A DNA stretch of 64,000 bases, taken from the NCBI GenBank assembly GCA_017540645.1, contig JAFYAQ010000012.1, positions 58,628 to 122,627 on the forward strand, given 5' to 3'. This document shows, one piece after another, positions 57,396-64,000 of the stretch. The notes beneath the pieces were generated by a model. The model did not search any database and was not told the DNA's origin. It was given only the letters and a program-made list of their open reading frames with translations. The position numbers and the translations under genes are program-made. Source of the DNA: Oscillospiraceae bacterium. GTDB taxonomy: Bacteria; Bacillota; Clostridia; Oscillospirales; Oscillospiraceae. The number at the start of each line of letters is the position of its first letter. The first letter of the stretch is position 1.

Positions 57396-57424
57396 AAAAA
57401 GAGTGGGTCAGGACCCACTCTTTT
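57396..57424 (-). terminator. Terminator/attenuator hairpin between the CapA-like gene and rimP
   Basis: A 13-bp stem (AAAAGAGTGGGTC 57397-57409, GACCCACTCTTTT 57412-57424) with a 2-base loop; the A-run at 57396-57400 is a T-run on the minus strand. It ends the CapA-like gene transcript. It also lies downstream of the rimP promoter at 57448-57476, inside the rimP leader, so it can act as an attenuator of the nusA operon. Confidence 0.9.
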
Positions 57425-57447
57425 GCTTACACCTTACTAACAATGGC

Positions 57448-57476
57448 ATTATAGCACCATAAACAAGCAAATGCAA
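57448..57476 (-). promoter_or_regulatory. Sigma-A promoter of the rimP-nusA-infB operon
   Basis: On the minus strand TTGCAT (57471-57476), 17 bases, TATAAT (57448-57453). Its transcript would run through the terminator hairpin at 57396-57424 before reaching rimP at 57350. Confidence 0.85.
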
Positions 57477-57515
57477 GATGTTCTTTTCATTTTTTCCGGT
57501 ATTATCATGGGGGAT

Positions 57516-58856
57516 TCAGCTGTTCATGGCGGTAAGCACGTTGCCGTAATCGGTGGTATAGTTCGCGCCCTCGTAGGTGCCGTTGAGCATGCTCATGGCC
57601 CGCTTCCAGGCAGCCCCGTCCTTCAGATAGGGAGTGGGCTGGTAGTTGTTGAGAGTGTTGGGGTTGGGGGTGAAGCTGTCCAGATCGGTGCCCGCGCTGC
57701 TGGAGATGCAGCAGGGGATGAAGGTATAGCTGTCCAGAGCGATCTCGTCGCCGGTGCGGCGGACGGTCACCTGGGCAATGCCGGTGTCATAGGCGCCGGC
57801 GTCCGTGCCGTTGCCGGGGTTGGTGTGGCCGCCGAAGCTCCAGTTGCCCAGGCCGTAGAAGATCATGCCGCCGCCGTAGCTCTCCGCGGGCTGGAGCCGG
57901 TGGGCATGGGAGCAGCAAACCAGATCAAAGCCCTGGTCGATGGCGTGGCGGCTGACCTCCACCTGGGTGTCGGTGGTCTCATAATAGCCCTCCCGGCCCA
58001 TGTGCAGGCAGGCCACAAGATATTCCGCACCAGCCTGCTGGAGGGACTGAGCGGCGTTGGTGATCTTTTCCTTGCCGCTGCTCACAAGCTTTGCCTGATC
58101 GAGCCCGGAGCGGATGCTCATGGCGTTATAGGTCAGCTGGCCGTACAGGCAGTAGATCCCCACCTTCAGACCATCCTCGCGCTGGTAGATATAGATTTCG
58201 TCCTCCCCGGCACTGGCCACGTTTGCCGCGTTCAGCGAGGCCACCGTGTCGCTGTAAGCGCCGACGCCGAAGTCCATGGTATGGTTGTTGGCCAGCGTCA
58301 CAAATTCGATGCTGCCCTCCGAGAGAATGTTGGCGTAGGCGGAGGGACCCAGGAACACGAATTGCTCAATGGAATCATAATAATTATCCGAAAGGCTGCA
58401 CTCCAGATTGGCGATGGAGAGATAGTCCTGGGAAAAATAGGAGACCGTGTTGGCAAAGGGGAAAGCGTAGTTTTTGCCCACAACGCTCTGATAGGCGCTG
58501 CCCCAGCCCCGGCGGGTCTTCGCCTCGGCCAGCGTGCAGTCGCCCACCATGGAGATGGTGTAATACTCCGTCACCGGCACAGGGGTGGCCGTGGGTTCGG
58601 GGGTGGCCTCCGGGACACCGGTGGCTTCGGGTTCGGCGGGCGTTCCGGTCTGGGCGCCCTGGGAAGCGCTGAGATCGGCGGGCTCCGGGATACCCGGCGT
58701 GGCGGCCAGAAATGCGCTGACCTCCGACACGGACTCCGCCCTTACGGCATTTTTCCGCGCCACCAGCAGCCCCACCAGCACCACGAGCAGGGCAATGAGG
58801 ATCAACATGGGGAGGAGCGCGGCGGCGGAACTTCCGTTTTTACGTTTGATCGGCAT
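57516..58856 (-). CDS. CapA-family metallophosphatase-like protein
   Basis: 446 residues. An N-terminal membrane anchor (MLILIALLVVLVGLLVARKNAV) is followed by a Pro/Thr/Glu-rich linker (about residues 60-95), then the CapA/PGA_cap calcineurin-like domain: ISMVGDCTLAE (metal site), NLECSLSDN, LANNHTMDFGVGAY, CLHMGREGYYE and CCSHAHRLQP with IFYGLGNWSFGGH. The family includes the capsule/polyglutamate protein CapA but also proteins of unknown function, so the poly-gamma-glutamate role is not implied. AGGAG precedes the ATG. The active site faces the outside of the cell by topology. Confidence 0.88.
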   Translation of the reverse strand: MPIKRKNGSSAAALLPMLILIALLVVLVGLLVARKNAVRAESVSEVSAFLAATPGIPEPADLSASQGAQTGTPAEPEATGVPEATPEPTATPVPVTEYYTISMVGDCTLAEAKTRRGWGSAYQSVVGKNYAFPFANTVSYFSQDYLSIANLECSLSDNYYDSIEQFVFLGPSAYANILSEGSIEFVTLANNHTMDFGVGAYSDTVASLNAANVASAGEDEIYIYQREDGLKVGIYCLYGQLTYNAMSIRSGLDQAKLVSSGKEKITNAAQSLQQAGAEYLVACLHMGREGYYETTDTQVEVSRHAIDQGFDLVCCSHAHRLQPAESYGGGMIFYGLGNWSFGGHTNPGNGTDAGAYDTGIAQVTVRRTGDEIALDSYTFIPCCISSSAGTDLDSFTPNPNTLNNYQPTPYLKDGAAWKRAMSMLNGTYEGANYTTDYGNVLTAMNS

Positions 58857-58873
58857 GGTTCGGTTCTCCTATA

Positions 58874-59719
58874 TCACTGGGTAAAATGAATGTGGTTATT
58901 GATATGATCCTGACAGAAGCAGTGATAACCTTGGCATTTGGAACAGTAGCGGAACTCCAGCTCCGGGTTGCTCACGTCTGTCCGGCCGCACACGGCGCAT
59001 TGGAAGCGATAGGGGGCGTTGCGCTGCTCGGCGCGGATACGGCTGGCCTCCCGGCGGAAATTCGCTGCCTTTTTCCGGCGGCGAAAGCTCTCCGGAGAAA
59101 AACCGGAAAACAGAAGATCGCCGCAGAACAGAAGGAAATTGGCCGTGGCCACCAGCGGCAGCAGGGAATAGGGGAAGGGGCTGGTAAAGATGCTCATCAG
59201 GAAGAACGCCGCGTCCACCAGGGCCAGCCATTTGACCTTCAGCGGGATAATGAAAAACAGCAGCACCTGCATATCCGGATAATATGCCGCGAAGGCGAAG
59301 AACATGCTCAGGTAGATATACTCCGCGTTCACGCTCATGGATCGCCCGGTGATAAAGTAGGCGATGAAGCAGTAGAGGATGGTGAACAGCATCCCGGACA
59401 GCACATAGACGTTGAACTTGGCGCTGCCCCATTCCCGTTCCAGGGAAGTGCCGATAAAATAATAGAAATAGAGGAACAGCAGCGCCAGCAGGCTTCTGGA
59501 CTGGGGGATCAACGCAAAGGTGACCAGCCGCCAGATCTGCCCGCGCAGCACCATCCGGGGATCCAGCGCCAGATAGTACTCCACAGTGCCGGTCCGATCC
59601 ATCAGGGTGAGCAGCAGCACCACCACGTTGCCGATGATCAGATATTTCATCAAATCATCCACGCCGAAGCGGGGGTGACGGGCGCAGAATCGGTCTACCC
59701 AACGGAGAAAAGATTTCAT
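58874..59719 (-). CDS. Rhomboid-like membrane protein with C-terminal zinc finger, catalytic motif absent
   Basis: About 281 residues. ATG 59719 is preceded by AAGGAG. Six or so helices show the rhomboid look: VLRGQIWRLVTFALIP, LFLYFYYFIGTSLEREWGSAKFNVYVLSGML, then more helices, but no GxSG serine motif or C-terminal catalytic histidine is seen, so it is probably an inactive rhomboid (iRhom/derlin-like). The tail (about 245-281) is CAVCGRTDVSNPELEFRYCSKCQGYHCFCQDHINNH, with C-x2-C, C-x2-C and Cys/His pairs of a zinc finger facing the cytosol. It follows the S24-like gene and precedes the CapA-like gene, all on one strand. Confidence 0.8.
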   Translation of the reverse strand: MKSFLRWVDRFCARHPRFGVDDLMKYLIIGNVVVLLLTLMDRTGTVEYYLALDPRMVLRGQIWRLVTFALIPQSRSLLALLFLYFYYFIGTSLEREWGSAKFNVYVLSGMLFTILYCFIAYFITGRSMSVNAEYIYLSMFFAFAAYYPDMQVLLFFIIPLKVKWLALVDAAFFLMSIFTSPFPYSLLPLVATANFLLFCGDLLFSGFSPESFRRRKKAANFRREASRIRAEQRNAPYRFQCAVCGRTDVSNPELEFRYCSKCQGYHCFCQDHINNHIHFTQ

Positions 59720-59790
59720 GTCGAAACTCCTTTCTTGCGCGCTGACCGCGCGTCGCTTTTTCCTGAGCATAGCAGAAACGGGCCCAAATA

Positions 59791-60123
59791 TCAATCCAGG
59801 GGAAGGGGTATGGAACGCTCCAGGATCAGCCGCCCGTAACATACCAGCCGTCCGGCCCGCCGGTGGGGGATCATCAGATCCCGGTCCCGATACCTCCGGT
59901 TCACGGGGAAGAGGTAGACGTTTCCCTGACTGTCCCGGCAAAATTGACGAAAGACCATCCCGCTCCGGGAGTAAAAAAGCCCCACGTCCCCGTCCCGCAG
60001 ATCGGTACTGCGCCGGACACGGGCCGGCTCTCCGGGCTTTACATAGGGCAGCAGCGAGTCATCCAGCACCCGCACGGCAAAATCCCCGCCGCTCCCGGCG
60101 GGAAGAAAAGAGTAGGCGTCCAT
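59791..60123 (-). CDS. S24/LexA-type C-terminal domain protein without HTH
   Basis: 110 residues. The start at 60123 has AAGGAG 7 bases upstream. The whole protein resembles the LexA/S24 peptidase domain alone: VRVLDDSLLPYVKPGEPARVRRSTDLRDGDVGLFYSRSGMVFRQFCRDSQGNVYLFPVNRRYRDRDL. The Ser of DDSLLP fits the catalytic serine, but the expected lysine after the strand (VK in LexA) is replaced (VFRQF), so self-cleavage is doubtful. No DNA-binding part is present. It has its own promoter, and faces a decayed mobile-element region. It may be a relic of a phage repressor. Confidence 0.72.
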   Translation of the reverse strand: MDAYSFLPAGSGGDFAVRVLDDSLLPYVKPGEPARVRRSTDLRDGDVGLFYSRSGMVFRQFCRDSQGNVYLFPVNRRYRDRDLMIPHRRAGRLVCYGRLILERSIPLPLD

Positions 60124-60151
60124 AGCGGCTCTCCTTGATTGATCCATATAT

Positions 60152-60180
60152 AAAATATACGCCCCGCTCTCATTCGTCAA
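60152..60180 (-). promoter_or_regulatory. Promoter of the S24-like gene
   Basis: On the minus strand TTGACG (60175-60180), 17 bases, TATTTT (60152-60157), within an AT-rich palindrome-like stretch (TATATAAAATATA). Confidence 0.65.
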
Positions 60181-60182
60181 GG

Positions 60183-60485
60183 CGAAGCCGCAGAGAATAT
60201 GTGTCAGAGCCGGGGGTCGAGGGACCGGAAGAGGGCAAGAGCGCCGGGAGGCGGCCGAGGAGCGGCTGCGGCAGCGGGGGATCCTGAACGAGGACGGGAG
60301 CATCAATCCGTCGGTGCTGTTCGGGGGGCGGGCCGTCTCCCCTCCGAGGACTACGCAGGCGGCAAGCCGCCCTTGGTCGGAGGACGCCGGCCCCTACAAG
60401 GGCAATGGGAACAAGGAAGCGACAGACAGCCGGAGCGAGGAAGCCGTGGGAGATCGAGGCCAAGGATGCTGCCAACCGCTGAAGC
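60183..60485 (+). pseudogene. Decayed coding fragments upstream of the polyvalent-protein relic
   Basis: No intact gene. Protein-like phrases appear in different frames: SREYVSEPGVEGPEEGKSA from 60186, then a shift to REAAEERLRQRGILNEDG followed by SINPSVLFGGR from about 60245, and later KPWEIEAKDAANR before a TGA at 60480-60482. The alternation suggests a mobile-element or phage gene broken by frameshifts. The bases at about 60345-60400 look like a GC-rich dispersed repeat, not confirmed. No other feature was seen. Confidence 0.4.
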
Positions 60486-61464
60486 ATGACCGCCGAAGAG
60501 CGAAAAAATACGCCGCCCGATCTGGGCGACGAGAATACGGTGTTCGCAGAGGATAATTCTGACATATCTTGGGACACAGACCCTGCGAAAATCAAAAAAA
60601 GTATAATTGCAATAGTTGATACTGCGATCAGCAACAAAGGAGATATCAAAGAGCCAAAGAACACCAAGAAAATTGCACGAGCAGGGGCGAAAACAATCGC
60701 CATGGTATATAAGGCTGCGCGAATTGATATCTCCGAATAAACAATGGGCCTTAATGGTAGTGAGATATGGCATGAGTTCAATCGTCACTCCGACGCTACA
60801 ATAGAACAGGATCGAGGACAAATTGCTCTTGACAGGAATAAAATAGTCGAAGCTATTACTGCTGTTTTCGATCCGGATATTGTCGAAGGTCTTTTTACAG
60901 AAAGCACAAATGACCATCGTCGAAGTTTCGCAATCGCCAAAAAGACAGCAGGAGGGAGTTACGTTATCGTAGAGGCCGTTGGTGGGAATAATAATCCGAC
61001 TTTTGTGCCAATCCAAATTGTTGAAGTAAGTGATGACAAGTGGAATCAGTATTATGGTGCGGGGAAGACTCTCGGGGAAATGCTATATGAGAATGACCCA
61101 GCAAAATTGGGAGCACTCGATATCACGGAAAATAAAAACAACCGAGTTATTGCGGCGCAATTTACTTCAAAAGAAGTCATTGCTAATACTCCGCATTCTC
61201 CTCGGTCTGATGATAGTATAACCCAATCTTCCAAGAAAAGCAACCCCCAAAATGGCGGCCGGGCCAGCGAGGAGAAGCATATAGAAAAAGAACGGCAACT
61301 CACAAAGTGGGTCTGGGAGCGAAATCCCTTCGCATTTGAATGAGTTACCATTCTTCAATGACAGTATAACTGATTCCGCCGAAAATAGCAATCCTCCAAT
61401 AATCCGTCGTGAGCGGGCCCACAGGAACAATGTGCTGACCGCCCTTTCCGGGAAAACAAATTAA
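60486..61464 (+). pseudogene. Disrupted mobile-element polyvalent-type protein (possible barnase/RelE-like nuclease relic)
   Basis: Two open stretches lie in the same frame and are split only by TAA at 60738-60740: one ending …KAARIDISE, the next starting MGLNGSEIWHEFNRHSDA. A second break is a probable one-base slip in an A5 run (61285-61289). With one A less, the frame runs on through KNGNSQSGSGSEIPSHLNE, PFFNDSITDSAENSN and PPIIRRERAHRNNVL to TAA at 61462. SGxEIWHEF…H and the later EAVGGNN…VPIQIVEV and ANTPHSPRSDDSIT phrases resemble tail domains of large phage/ICE polyvalent proteins, some of which are nucleases. As written it cannot give a full protein. The AT-rich base use differs from the neighbours. 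Confidence 0.6.
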
Positions 61465-61467
61465 GCC

Positions 61468-61496
61468 TTGATTATTTTCTGCGGATAACGTATAAT
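61468..61496 (+). promoter_or_regulatory. Promoter of the SRP RNA
   Basis: TTGATT (61468-61473), 17 bases, TATAAT (61491-61496), with the RNA beginning about 13 bases later. Confidence 0.8.
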
Positions 61497-61509
61497 ATCC
61501 CAGCGGTCT

Positions 61510-61793
61510 TTGGCAAGGCTGCACTAGTCGGGGAGCCAGCGGTGCCCTGTCACCTGCAATCCGCTACAGCAGGGATGAATTCCCGTTCGAGGATCTGCGG
61601 TGTGCCGTCTGACGGCGGCAAGTGGCGTTGACGATCTGGTCTCGCGCAACGCAACCCCGTGAACCATGTCAGGCGGGGAACCGAGCAGCATTAAGCGGAT
61701 CTTTGCGTGTGCCGCGAGAGTGCCGGGTCCGAGCCGTCTACCGTCGTACCGGGCATATCGCAGCTTTCAGAGACGGGTGTGCAGTCTTGCCAA
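61510..61793 (+). ncRNA. ffs: Signal recognition particle RNA, large Gram-positive type
   Basis: About 284 bases. The ends pair: TTGGCAAGGCTGC (61510-61522) with GCAGTCTTGCCAA (61781-61793), one G-U. Inside are the Alu-domain phrases GGTGCCCTGT and the AATCCGCTACAGCAGGG run and, in domain IV, GTCAGG-CGG-GGAA-CCG-AGCAGC. The usual UCC/GGA stem around the GGAA tetraloop is CGG/CCG here, a paired change that keeps the helix, while the AGCAGC side of the SRP54 (Ffh) site is kept. It lies just before dnaX as scr does in B. subtilis. It is the RNA of the protein-targeting particle. Confidence 0.93.
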
Positions 61794-61824
61794 GGACCGT
61801 ATTGTATCCATGGGGGGATAGGCT

Positions 61825-63462
61825 TTGTACGAGGCGCTGTATCGAAAATATCGGCCCCGGACCTTTGACGAGGTAGTGGGCCAGGAATATATCACCGAGA
61901 CACTGAAAAATCAGGTGAGGACCGGGCGGCTCAGCCATGCCTATCTTTTCATCGGCACCCGCGGGACCGGAAAGACCACCTGCGCCCGCATCCTGGCCAA
62001 GGCGGTGAACTGCGAGCATCCGGTCAACGGCAACCCCTGCAATCAGTGCCCGTCCTGCCGGGGCATCGAGGACGGATCTATCCTGGACATCGTGGAGCTG
62101 GATGCGGCCTCCAACAACGGTGTGGACGACGTGCGCATGCTGCGGGACGAGGCTGTTTTCTCTCCCACCACGGTGAAAAAGCGGGTCTACATCATCGACG
62201 AGGTCCACATGCTCTCCAAGAGCGCCTTCAACGCGCTGCTGAAGATCCTGGAGGAGCCTCCGGCCCATCTGATGTTCATTCTGGCCACCACGGAGCTGAA
62301 CAAGGTCCTGCCCACCATTCTCTCCCGCTGCCAGCGGCACAGCTTCCGTCGCCTGGACCCGGACACCATCGCCAAGCGCCTGTTGTATGTGGCGCAGCAG
62401 GAGAATATCCGCCTGGAACCGGACGCGGCCCAACTTCTGGGACGTCTGGCCGACGGCGGCATGCGGGACGGACTCTCCCTCCTGGACCAGTGCGCCGCTT
62501 CCGAGACGGTGGACACCGCCTCGGTCCTCCACGCCATGGGACTGGCGGGGAGCTTCCGCATCCAGGAGCTGACGGAGAGCATCCTCTCCGGGCAGCTGGC
62601 TCCCACGCTGGAGCAGTATAATTCCCTCTGGCAGGACGGCAAGGACCCGGCGGCTCTGCTGGGAGAACTGGCCGGCTTTTTCCGGGACGCGCTGCTGCTG
62701 CGTCTGGCCCCCGAGGGCGGGCGCGGGCTTATCTCCGGCGCTTACGGGGAAGAAGTGCTTCAGTCGGTCCGATTGAGCGACAGCGGTCTGTTGTGGACGC
62801 TCAACACCATCCAAAAATATCAATCCGCCATGTCCGGTTCCACCAGCCCCCGTTTACAGGGAGAGCTGTGCATGATCGAGCTGTGCGGCATTCGTCCTGC
62901 GGCGGCTGTCGCCGCGGAAGCTACGGCGAAGCCTGTGCCGGAGAGACCGGCGAGCGTGAGGAACGCGGCGCCGATCCCCGCGGCTCCTCCGGGAGAAACG
63001 GAGAAAACGGCGGCACGACCGGCGCCCGTACAGTCGGCGCCCACGCCGACGGAAGCGCCGCACGAGCCGGAACCGACAGCAGCGCCGCCCATGCCTCGGC
63101 CGCAGGACGAAAAGCCCTCCGCGCCCGCTCCCGCGCCGGAGAGCGGCGGCGAGTTTCGCTGGACGGAGGCGGTGGAAGCCCTGCGCACGGCTCTGAAACC
63201 CGGACAATACAATCTGGTCAGCGATCCGGCGCAGACCAAAGGAGAGCTTGTCGGAGAGGTTTTGACTCTCTATCTGGCGGAGGGGCTTTGCTATATGGTT
63301 GTAAATACCCCGGAGGTCATCAACGCCATCCGGCAGGGCATATCCCAATGGTTGGGCCGGAGTATCCAGGTCCGGGTGGAGACATTGAAAAACGATCCGC
63401 AGAAAGTACAGGACAAATTGGACATGCTGGGCCGACAGTTCAGCAATGTTACCATCCGATAA
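61825..63462 (+). CDS. dnaX: DNA polymerase III subunits gamma/tau
   Basis: 545 residues. Clamp-loader ATPase. TTG start at 61825, with GGGGGGA upstream: YEALYRKYRPRTFDEVVGQE at the N-terminus, Walker A GTRGTGKTTCARILAKAVNC, the zinc-like CNQCPSC, DAASNNGVDD, Walker B YIIDEVHMLSKSAFNALLK, and SRC arginine finger in LSRCQRHSFRRL. After about residue 355 a long Ala/Pro/Glu linker leads to the C-terminal tau-type part (about 430-545). No obvious slippery frameshift heptamer was noticed. It is followed by ybaB, as expected. Confidence 0.97.
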   Translation: MYEALYRKYRPRTFDEVVGQEYITETLKNQVRTGRLSHAYLFIGTRGTGKTTCARILAKAVNCEHPVNGNPCNQCPSCRGIEDGSILDIVELDAASNNGVDDVRMLRDEAVFSPTTVKKRVYIIDEVHMLSKSAFNALLKILEEPPAHLMFILATTELNKVLPTILSRCQRHSFRRLDPDTIAKRLLYVAQQENIRLEPDAAQLLGRLADGGMRDGLSLLDQCAASETVDTASVLHAMGLAGSFRIQELTESILSGQLAPTLEQYNSLWQDGKDPAALLGELAGFFRDALLLRLAPEGGRGLISGAYGEEVLQSVRLSDSGLLWTLNTIQKYQSAMSGSTSPRLQGELCMIELCGIRPAAAVAAEATAKPVPERPASVRNAAPIPAAPPGETEKTAARPAPVQSAPTPTEAPHEPEPTAAPPMPRPQDEKPSAPAPAPESGGEFRWTEAVEALRTALKPGQYNLVSDPAQTKGELVGEVLTLYLAEGLCYMVVNTPEVINAIRQGISQWLGRSIQVRVETLKNDPQKVQDKLDMLGRQFSNVTIR

Positions 63463-63477
63463 AAGGAGAGGGAAGCT

Positions 63478-63837
63478 ATGGCAAAAGGATATCGTGGCGG
63501 CGGTTTTGGCGGCATGGGCGGCATGGGCGGCGGTATGCGCCAGACCGATCTGATGAAGCAGGCCCAGAAAATGCAGGCGGACATGCTGAAAATGCAGGAG
63601 GAACTGGAAAACCGCGTTTACAGCGCCACCTCCGGCGGAGGCATGGTCACAGCGGAGGTCAGCGGCAAGCGGGAGCTGATGAAGCTCAGCATCGACCCGG
63701 AGGCCGTGGACCCGGAGGATGTGGAAATGCTCCAGGATCTGATCGTGGCGGCGGTGAACACCGCCCTTCGGGACGCGGAAAAGGCCTCCAGCGACAGCAT
63801 GGCCAGGCTGACCGGCGGTCTCAACCTGGGTTTCTGA
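63478..63837 (+). CDS. ybaB: YbaB/EbfC nucleoid-associated protein
   Basis: 119 residues. A Gly/Met-rich start (GGGFGGMGGMGGGM) is followed by the YbaB core: DLMKQAQKMQADMLKMQEELENRVYSATSGGGMVTAEVSGKRELMKLSIDPEAVDPEDVEMLQDLIVAAVNTALRDAEKAS. The protein forms dimers and binds DNA. AAAGGAGAGG precedes the ATG. It lies after dnaX in the usual order; recR would follow, but an IS element begins 26 bases after its stop. Confidence 0.96.
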   Translation: MAKGYRGGGFGGMGGMGGGMRQTDLMKQAQKMQADMLKMQEELENRVYSATSGGGMVTAEVSGKRELMKLSIDPEAVDPEDVEMLQDLIVAAVNTALRDAEKASSDSMARLTGGLNLGF

Positions 63838-63862
63838 ATGAAAATAACCGGAGATGCCGAAA

Positions 63863-64000
63863 TGAACAGCACCCCATTTGTTAGACAGTATGGTATACTG
63901 GAAACAAGTGGGGTGTTGTTTTATGCCAAAGGGGATACCAAACAAGAGATACACGGGGGAATTCAAGCAAGAAGTCGTAGAGACAATGCATCGGGAAAAA
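63863..64000 (+). mobile_element. IS3-family insertion sequence, left end (runs off window)
   Basis: The left inverted repeat starts with TGAACAGCACCCCATTTG at 63863. Within it, CACCCCATTTGTT (from about 63870) is complementary with one mismatch to AACAAGTGGGGTG (to about 63916). The transposase orfA opens inside this end. It is the usual look of an IS3-family (IS150-like) element. The right end is outside the window. Confidence 0.8.
63923..64000 (+). CDS. IS3-family transposase OrfA, N-terminus only
   Basis: Only the first 26 codons are in the window: MPKGIPNKRYTGEFKQEVVE and following residues, typical of IS3-family OrfA proteins, which carry an HTH for binding the IS ends and feed OrfAB by frameshift. 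GGGGTG lies upstream of ATG 63923. Whether the element is intact cannot be judged here. Confidence 0.8.
   Translation, partial: MPKGIPNKRYTGEFKQEVVETMHREK

Noticed and set aside
57516..58856. Poly-gamma-glutamate capsule operon
   Set aside because: Only a CapA-like protein is present; capB, capC and other partners are missing, and the family is broad.
57471..58889. 472-codon plus-strand frame opposite the CapA-like gene
   Set aside because: Shadow frame; CapA motifs and ribosome site are on the minus strand.
61900..62600. Programmed frameshift in dnaX giving gamma
   Set aside because: I did not see an A-rich slippery heptamer with a following hairpin in the expected place, so I do not claim it.
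1..64000. CRISPR array, rRNA or tRNA genes
   Set aside because: No regularly spaced repeats, no rRNA stretches and no cloverleaf with TTCRANNC arm were recognised on either strand.

Overview
The window looks like chromosomal DNA of a GC-rich, spore-forming Firmicute (Clostridia). The evidence is the sporulation genes yunB, spoVAD, spoVAE and spoIIID, the Gram-positive gene orders (large SRP RNA-dnaX-ybaB; rimP-nusA-ylxR-ylxQ-infB-rbfA-nrnA-truB-ribF), a tryptophan T-box, a CIRCE element and strong AGGAGG-type ribosome sites. A gut Oscillospirales lineage (Oscillibacter/Flavonifractor-like) is my inference; no rRNA gene is present to confirm it.

Layout. 1-7.4 kb: two M42 aminopeptidases, a YnbB-type PLP enzyme, yunB, a CIRCE-controlled Hsp20, a dicarboxylate/amino-acid symporter and an unusual prephenate dehydratase-like/prephenate dehydrogenase fusion. 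7.4-13.6 kb: a large secreted protein and the ferrous iron operon feoA-feoA-feoB-Cys-rich peptide, divergent from a DtxR/MntR-type regulator. 13.7-16.3 kb: a copper ATPase with a CopZ-like domain fused at its end, preceded by an internal ribosome site.

16.3-37.3 kb: a long plus-strand surface-glycan locus. An AraC regulator is followed by a full GDP-mannose/GDP-L-fucose supply set (gmd, fcl, manC, manA, nudix, phosphohexomutase). After a strong terminator come a DegT aminotransferase, a GNAT, an ATP-grasp enzyme, a PglC-like phosphoglycosyl transferase, three GT4 and one GT2 glycosyltransferases, a MurJ-like flippase, a GT6 (ABO blood-group transferase family) enzyme and three poorly known glycan genes. 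Sugar nucleotide supply, lipid-linked initiation, chain building and export are all represented; no Wzy polymerase was seen. GT6 together with GDP-fucose synthesis suggests a glycan resembling host A/B antigens (inference) and is the most interesting feature here.

37.3-48.7 kb: ruvX, a secreted SpaA-like protein, spoVAE/spoVAD, a divergent pair of transglutaminase-like lipoproteins, a DUF3237-like protein, spoIIID, a tryptophan T-box with a TrpXYZ-type ABC transporter, rsmE and a small Arg-rich protein. 48.7-57.5 kb: the nusA-infB operon on the minus strand, whose leader carries a terminator hairpin between promoter and rimP. 57.5-61.5 kb: a CapA-like protein, a rhomboid-like protein without the catalytic motif but with a zinc-finger tail, an S24-like domain without HTH, and a decayed mobile-element region. 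61.5-64 kb: SRP RNA, dnaX, ybaB and the left end of an IS3-family element running off the window.

The first and last genes are cut by the window edges. No rRNA, tRNA or CRISPR array was recognised. Function calls rest on motifs and family resemblance read by eye; no database search was run.
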